Assembly (NCBI GenBank): GCA_038049695.1
Contig: CP142459.1
Coordinates: 69,184,001-69,248,000 of the forward strand
DNA from: Cinnamomum chago
Lineage: Eukaryota > Streptophyta > Magnoliopsida > Laurales > Lauraceae
Direction: 5' to 3'
Length of the DNA stretch: 64,000 bases
Made by a program: the position numbers and the translations under genes
The notes under the pieces: generated by a model
What the model saw: the letters and a program-made list of their open reading frames with translations, nothing else
Databases searched by the model: none
Told to the model about the DNA's origin: nothing
Shown: in pieces, positions 58,269-64,000 of the stretch
How the letters are laid out: each line of letters opens with the position of its first letter
Numbering within the stretch: position 1 is the stretch's first letter

Positions 58269-59506
58269 GTGAGTTGTAATTTTACACTACATTTTATTAT
58301 GGTGTTGTCATCAGCATTGGATTCTGACTCTTCATCATGATGGTTCTTGGCTATAAGCATTTAACAGTTATTGGGTTAATTTTTTTTTTCCTCTTATTAA
58401 GTAAGTGATACACTCAATCTTGAATTGAAATGGCATGGGTCTTTACTAATGTGAAGAGACTAGTAGAAGATGTTATTAAAAATGCATACTATTGGAGTAA
58501 ACTTGAGGGACATAGATGAAGGGTTTAAGATAATCTAATTGTCCCATCTATGTTGAGATTAGCTACATGAATTATGTTTCGCCATTCCAATCCACCCTGG
58601 CATGATCATGGAATGCCAGTGATAGAATTAGGCTCTCAACTAGAGTAGGACTCTTGAAAAATAGAACTAGACTACAAGTTGTCAGTAAATGGGTCATAAC
58701 ATCTTCAATACTTGTCAGGATCGCAGAATATTAGGCCTGTCGGCTGCGCAATTGATTAACCCATCTTAATTTCTTATGCGCCTAATTCTGTGTCATTTGT
58801 GCACCATTCGATACTTGACTTTTGTCATCTCTGAAAAACAAAGAAATTCTACTTTGAAATCCTATTTAATTAACTTGGCCGTACAGGAACCTGTGCTTTG
58901 GGTCATTGGCTCCCTTCAGTGCTTTCAAGCCTTCTGGATCTGCATCACAATTTGAGATGCCTTTCATGAGTAGATTGCTCTCCATTTTATCTTAAGAAAT
59001 CTACAATTCTTTCATAAGAGCTTAGGAATATATTTATGTATTTGTGGCATAAATAACCTTCGTTAGCGCCATCCTTCTCTCTCTCTCTCTCTCTCTCAAC
59101 TCAATCTGCATGCCTATATGTCTCCTTTGTAGACTCATCCAACTATGAACACAGAAAGAAATCCTTATTTTTGAAAGCCTCTTCCACTACTTTTGCTTGG
59201 GTGTATGTGGGAGTGGGAGGGAGTGTTTTATGAGTTTGATTTCGCATTACTGTTTAAAAGAACAGCATAGAAAATATTTTAGTCCCATGCTCCACGATTG
59301 TAGTCATCGTTGAATATCTCCATCATCATCTTGATTGTTCGTGCTATACGTTACTATGTTTCTATAAATCTAGTTTGCTTATTTGTGATTTTTTTTAATG
59401 TTGTTTTATAATACCAAGTTGTTATTAGAGTAACCACATAATCCAATTTTCATGTGTAAGTTGTGTATGTGTGTACGCATTCGTAGGGTTTTTTTTTTGG
59501 GTAGAA
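58269..59506. other. Possible first intron of the gene above
   Basis: AT-rich with a (CT)n run at 59075-59098. An acceptor-like site near 58886 is followed by open sequence, but nothing recognisable as protein. Confidence 0.35.
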
Positions 59507-59517
59507 AACACTCAGAG

Positions 59518-60876
59518 TTGTTGTTGTTGTTGTTTTTTTTATTTTATAATTATCGGTAACAGTAACTTATATTAGAAGAGAAAATAATACAAATAAAGAG
59601 TACAAGAAGAAAAGAAAAAGGGGAAAGAAACAGAGGTACAAGAGAAATGTACCCCCTCACACCACAACTACATAATAAAAAACTCCCAAGGGGAAACTCT
59701 CTCAACACCTTGCTTGGCTAAAGCGTCCGCCATCATGTTTGATGACCTACTCTTTTGCTGAAAGCTAACATTAAAGGCGGTGGATAAAACACGGATTTCA
59801 TCGAAGAGGAACTGAAACTTCTATGGATAAGCCTTCTGATTCGAAACCCAACTCACTGCTTTAGAAGAATCACTCTCCATAATAAGATTGCCATGGTAAT
59901 ACCTCGAAAAACACCGAAGAGATTCCAGAATAGCTAAAACCTCAGCTTCATTAGAGTCACAAACCCCCACATATTTGGAGAACATAAATAAAACGTCCCC
60001 ATTGCAATTTCGAAGCACCCTCCAATACCAGCTGGTCCAGGCTTCCCTCTTGCGGCCCCATTAACATTGAACTTAAACACACCAATAGGAGGAGGAGACC
60101 AAAGAATAGATTTTCTTACTTTGACTGGGCCACACCCCATACATGATTCCCAATTAATAAGAATGTCATGAAGAGAAAAATAAGAGAATTCCTTTCTACC
60201 CAAAGCCCACTTCGCGATCGTTAAAGTGATTTTAGAAATCAACTCCGCAGAAGTTGAGGAGGATCCCCTAAAAATTCTATCATTTATTTCCTTCCAAATG
60301 GACCACAAAATAGCAAATGGAGTTATCCTCCAAAGAATACGACCGCAACCAACAAAACAACCTCCCAACCAAGACTCTGCCGCATCAGTAATCTTCTCAG
60401 GACATCACCAATTAACACCACACCTACCAATAAAATGGCCCCAAACATTGGATGTAAACTCACAATGAAGAAGAAGATGGTGCACCGACTCCAACTCCTT
60501 ATGACACATCACACAAGTGTCATTGATGGTGGATGATGTCAATCCTCTTCTCCTCAAGTTATCCGCTGTTGAGATCTTAGCTGCCACTGCTAACCGACAA
60601 AAGCCTCCACTCGGGGAGGAACCAAACCCGTCTAAACAAGGGAAGAAGGAGCTCTAGGGAGATGGATCCCCTCCAAAGCCAAGTAGATTGCTTTCACGGA
60701 GAATTCTCCTAATATGGATGGCTTCCGAATCCTAAAATCCTTAGAAACCTTGCACACAAAAAAAAAAAAAACGTTAGAGAGAAGACTCAACAACTCCCCA
60801 TACTGGACATCCTCTAACAAACGAAGACTTCTTCTAAAGTTCACATCCCACAAAGTACAACCATCCCTCACCTCAT
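59518..60876 (-). mobile_element. 5'-truncated L1-type LINE with RNase H and zinc-binding domains
   Basis: On the minus strand the open pieces run from a W-x-x-N-x-R-R-x-L-rich segment (60871-60632), through the reverse-transcriptase zinc-binding motif (CVMCHKELESVHHLLLHCEF, about 60540-60460), to an RNase H domain of the plant LINE type. The RNase H part shows FKFNVNGAARGKPGPAGIGG near 60080-60015 and MESDSSKAV near 59880, with frame breaks between pieces. The 3' tail is A-rich, seen as (TTG)n and T8 at 59518-59540. The direct repeat aacactcagag flanks it at 59507-59517 and 60877-60887. The reverse-transcriptase core is missing, so it is dead. Confidence 0.88.
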
Positions 60877-60890
60877 AACACTCAGAGAGT

Positions 60891-61271
60891 TGTTAATACC
60901 GTAAGAAATGAGAGCCGTTCTAGCTGTAATCGATAAGAGCTGCCCTAGAGCCTCCCACTTGGGACCATCTACATGTTAATCAGGCCCACGGCCCACTGCT
61001 GTCACATATATCTCACGTGGGATTGATTGGGTCAATGGGTTACTGCTGTACATATTTTATTGATTAGCTAGTTTCCTAACTGATTAGCTAGTTTCCTAAC
61101 TTAGAATAGCAATTGATGTCATTAGCTAGTTTCCTTAAATTTAAGCCTTGATTGAGGCATGTAAAACCTTTATATAGTGATGTATGATCTCCAATGAAGG
61201 ATACGACAATACATTCTCAATATTGTATTCAAAACCATTGCTTTCAAGGTTCTGTGTTCATCAAATTATCA
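60891..61271 (+). mobile_element. 5' LTR of a Ty1/copia element
   Basis: Ends ...ATTATCA at 61271, immediately before the primer-binding site. The start is TGTTAAT at 60891 (381 bp) or the second TGTTAAT at 60974 (298 bp); the 3' LTR lies outside the window, so this cannot be settled. Contains a TATA box (tttatatag, 61169-61177) and a perfect 20-bp tandem repeat (tgattagctagtttcctaac) at 61061-61100. Confidence 0.8.
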
Positions 61272-61283
61272 TGGTATCAGAGC
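61272..61283 (+). other. Primer-binding site for initiator Met-tRNA
   Basis: TGGTATCAGAGC is complementary to the 3' end of plant tRNA-iMet and sits directly after the LTR end. It would prime minus-strand cDNA synthesis. Confidence 0.92.
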
Positions 61284-61993
61284 AAGGTTTCAAGAATACC
61301 TAGTTTCTTATCTTCTAAAGCATCAAGGCAGTAGGATAGAGAGGAATAAAACTCTCCCTCGTGCAGAATAACAGATCCAAGCATCTGTTCAAGGATTCCA
61401 GCGTCATTCACACTCTGCGACAGTTCCATCATAGTGGTGGCCCACCTCCGATCATCACATCATCTTCAGCAATCTTCACAGACATGGTCGCCTGGTCCTC
61501 CTAAGAATATTAGAGATTTTTTCAGAATTTTTCAACACCTTCAGGTTGGTGATTTGCTCATTCTCGAGATTTTCCAGTTTTCCTAAACTGTTTTCATCTA
61601 GACCGTCCAAAATCTTGGATCTGTGGAGGAATTAGTTCATTCTTGTTTCAGTAGAAGCCAAATTATTGTGCTTCCTCAGATCAGTGATCTGATCTTTGTC
61701 CAGATCCATCAGTGGGGCCCACGAAGAAGACCAGCAGCACAAATCCAGGTCGCCTGGGTGGTTTTTTTGGTCTTTTTCTGCTCTGTGTTGATCCTTCTCT
61801 TCTCTGATTGTTAGGATCTTGGTTTCTATTCTCAGCACAATTTTTTATCAGCATATAGACTTCATCTCTTCACTGTTGGTAGATTTTTTTTCAATCAAGA
61901 GTGGCGGACAAGTTCTCTGCTGTTTCTGATTGCTGTTGTCCTCTTTGCTGCTGTTTTCTTCTCTGTTTACTGTTTGGCCAATATCAACTTGAG
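61284..61993 (+). other. Untranslated leader of the copia element
   Basis: About 710 bp between the primer-binding site and the gag start, with several short upstream frames; no domains seen. Confidence 0.7.
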
Positions 61994-64000
61994 ATGGAAA
62001 AATCTGAAGTTACCTTGATTCGGTTCACTGGGAAGAATTACCCTGCTTGGTCTTTTCAGTTCCAAGTATACCTTGAGGCTAAGGAATTGTGGGGTTATAT
62101 TTCTGGATCTGACCCTAAACCCACTGAAGATGAGAAGAAAATCTCCTCTTGGCTTACTAAAGATGCGAAGATAAAATCATGGATCCTCGGCTCTGTCGAG
62201 CCACATCTGATCATGAATCTCAAACCTTACCCCACTTCCAAAGACATGTGGGGGTATCTGAAGAAAGTATACCATCAAGATAATTCAGCACGTCAATTTC
62301 ATCTTGAATGTGCGATTGCTGAATATACACAGGGCACCTTGTCCATACAAGATTACTATTCTGGATTTCGTACACTGTGGTCGGAATACGATGGAATTAA
62401 GTATGCTGATGTGGCTTCGGATGTTTTGCTCGTTATTCAAGATCTTCAGGCCTCTAGTCAAAGGGATCAGTTTTTGATGAAACTACGAAGTGAATATGAG
62501 AGTGTCCGATCTGCCCTGATGAATCGGACGCCGTTACCTTCCTTGGATATATGCTTAAATGAACTTCTCCGCGAAGAACAACGCATTGCGACCTCGGCTC
62601 ATATAGCGCATCAAAAGACTGAGACCTATTCAGTCGCGTTCTCGGCTAATAAAACTTCTCAGCCTTCGTCGCGCGACTTGAGCAAAACCCAATGTTACAG
62701 TTGTCAAAAATTTGGGCACATTGCAACTCAATGCAAACAGAAGGTCTGCAGTTACTGTAAAAAGTCGGGACACATCATCTCTGAATGTCGCCGCCGCCCA
62801 CAACGTCCATCACCACAGCCTCAGACTCCACAGTATCAGCCTACGAATGCGTATGTTGCTTCTTCGGTTCTGCCTGCTCCTACATCTGCACCCTCACAGC
62901 CTGGACCCTCATCCTCTCTCACTCCTGAATTGGTTCAACAGATGATTATTAATGCCTTATCTGCTCTTGGTCTCTCAGGTACATCCCCTCCATCTTCTAC
63001 TTGGTTCCTTGATTCCGGGGCGTCTAATCATATGACGTCTTCCTGCGCACCGCTCTCCAATGTGCAAAAATACACTGGCCCTCTTCAAATACAAACAGCT
63101 AATGGGGGCCATGTTCCCATTACTGCTGTCGGTGACATCCCTGGTCCCATTCCATTGAAAAATGTTTATCTGTGTCCAAATTTAACTTCCAACCTTTTGT
63201 CAGTCGGGCAGCTTGTTGAAAATAATTGTAACATCTCTTTTTCTTCTTCTGGTTGTGTTGTGCAGGACCAGATGTCCGGGAAGGAGATCGCGAGGGGGCC
63301 TAAGTGTGGACGCTTGTTTCCACTGGATTTTTCTAAGACTTCTAGGAATAAATTTGACAATGATGTGTTTTGTTTTTCCATTAGAGATAACTGCCAATTG
63401 TGGCATAACAAACTTGGACACCCTAATTCAAAGACTTTGTCCCTTCTGTTCAATTCTGGTTTATTGAATAAAACTACTGGTTTATCTTCTTGTGTGCCTT
63501 TTGATTGTGCTACTTGCAAAATGGGAAAGAGCAAAACTCTTCCTTTTCCTCTTTCTACTTCACACAGCACTCGGTGTTTTGATTTGGTTCATAGCGATGT
63601 ATGGGGAATTGCTCCAGCTCTTTCTCATGCTCATTATAAATACTTTGTGACATTTATTGATGATTTCAGTCGGTTCACATGGGTTTACTTTCTACATTCC
63701 AAATCTGATGTTTTTCATGTTTTTAAAATTTTTCTGGCTTATGTTGAAACTCAATTTTCCACCTGCATTAAAATCCTGCGATCTGATTCAGGCGGGGAAT
63801 ACATATCCTCTGATTTTCAACAGTTTTTGCAAAACAAAGGCATTATTTCTCAAAGAACTTGTCCTTATACTCCACAGCAGAATGGAGTTGCCGAAAGGAA
63901 AAATAGACATCTCCTTGATGTTACTCGTTCCCTTCTCCTTGAATCATCAGTTCCTACTCGTTTTTGGGTTGAGGCATTGGCTACTGCTGCTCATCTTATT
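61994..64000 (+). CDS. Ty1/copia gag-pol polyprotein, 5' part (open to the window end)
   Basis: The frame stays open for 669 codons from ATG 61994, the first ATG with a gag-like N terminus (KNYPAWSFQFQVYLEAKELW), to the window edge. In order: a gag domain; two CCHC zinc knuckles (C234-C247 and C252-C265) that bind RNA; protease active site DSG at 340-342; the integrase zinc site H471-H476-C505-C508; and an integrase core with D535, D598 and E634 (the D35E spacing). Reverse transcriptase and RNase H would follow beyond the window. Gag-protease-integrase order defines the copia type. No stop or frameshift, so the element could be young and capable of movement. It encodes its own replication inside the plant cell. 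Confidence 0.95.
   Translation, partial: MEKSEVTLIRFTGKNYPAWSFQFQVYLEAKELWGYISGSDPKPTEDEKKISSWLTKDAKIKSWILGSVEPHLIMNLKPYPTSKDMWGYLKKVYHQDNSARQFHLECAIAEYTQGTLSIQDYYSGFRTLWSEYDGIKYADVASDVLLVIQDLQASSQRDQFLMKLRSEYESVRSALMNRTPLPSLDICLNELLREEQRIATSAHIAHQKTETYSVAFSANKTSQPSSRDLSKTQCYSCQKFGHIATQCKQKVCSYCKKSGHIISECRRRPQRPSPQPQTPQYQPTNAYVASSVLPAPTSAPSQPGPSSSLTPELVQQMIINALSALGLSGTSPPSSTWFLDSGASNHMTSSCAPLSNVQKYTGPLQIQTANGGHVPITAVGDIPGPIPLKNVYLCPNLTSNLLSVGQLVENNCNISFSSSGCVVQDQMSGKEIARGPKCGRLFPLDFSKTSRNKFDNDVFCFSIRDNCQLWHNKLGHPNSKTLSLLFNSGLLNKTTGLSSCVPFDCATCKMGKSKTLPFPLSTSHSTRCFDLVHSDVWGIAPALSHAHYKYFVTFIDDFSRFTWVYFLHSKSDVFHVFKIFLAYVETQFSTCIKILRSDSGGEYISSDFQQFLQNKGIISQRTCPYTPQQNGVAERKNRHLLDVTRSLLLESSVPTRFWVEALATAAHLI

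Noticed and set aside
63166..63570. 134-codon minus-strand ORF in the copia element
   Set aside because: Antisense shadow of the intact gag-pol frame.

Overview
This is nuclear DNA of a flowering plant. The genes contain GT-AG introns, and an actin gene carries introns at the three positions typical of plant actins. There are also calcium-dependent, lectin-receptor and U-box families, and a dense load of plant-type SINEs, MITEs, LINE and Ty1/copia sequence. I cannot narrow the lineage further from the sequence alone.

Layout. 1-3103: cryptic CAT/CAC simple sequence, a tRNA-derived SINE and otherwise plain intergenic DNA. 3104-4975: an intronless L-type lectin-like receptor kinase (+). 7400-11983: an actin gene (+) with a leader intron and four coding exons encoding 377 aa. 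12-25 kb: transposon-rich intergenic DNA with a 3' gene fragment at 18041-18475 and two SINEs that still have perfect target duplications. 25035-35027: a U-box/armadillo E3 ligase of the LIN family (+, eight coding exons, 1175 aa), preceded by a tandem triplication that carries mini-ORFs. 38825-45970: a calcium-dependent protein kinase (-, seven exons, 575 aa), convergent with the E3 ligase gene. 48.8-53.2 kb: a cluster of MITEs from at least two families. 53576-54930: a complete 1355-bp non-autonomous hAT-like element with an 8-bp target duplication that encloses a serine carboxypeptidase-like exon. 56.9-57.6 kb: copia and RTE-type LINE relics. 57.8-58.27 kb: a probable gene start whose ATG is the last codon before a splice donor. 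59518-60876: a 5'-truncated LINE (-) with a target duplication. 60.9-64 kb: the 5' LTR, primer-binding site and uninterrupted gag-pol of a Ty1/copia element running off the window.

The genes do not form an operon or pathway; they are independent plant loci. Two carry kinase signalling functions (a surface receptor kinase and a Ca2+-activated kinase), one is a ubiquitin ligase and one is cytoskeletal actin. I see no evidence of a wholly new multi-gene system. The most unusual structures are the upstream mini-ORF triplication of the E3 ligase gene, the gene-capturing hAT element, and SINEs that share a 3' body but carry different tRNA-like heads.
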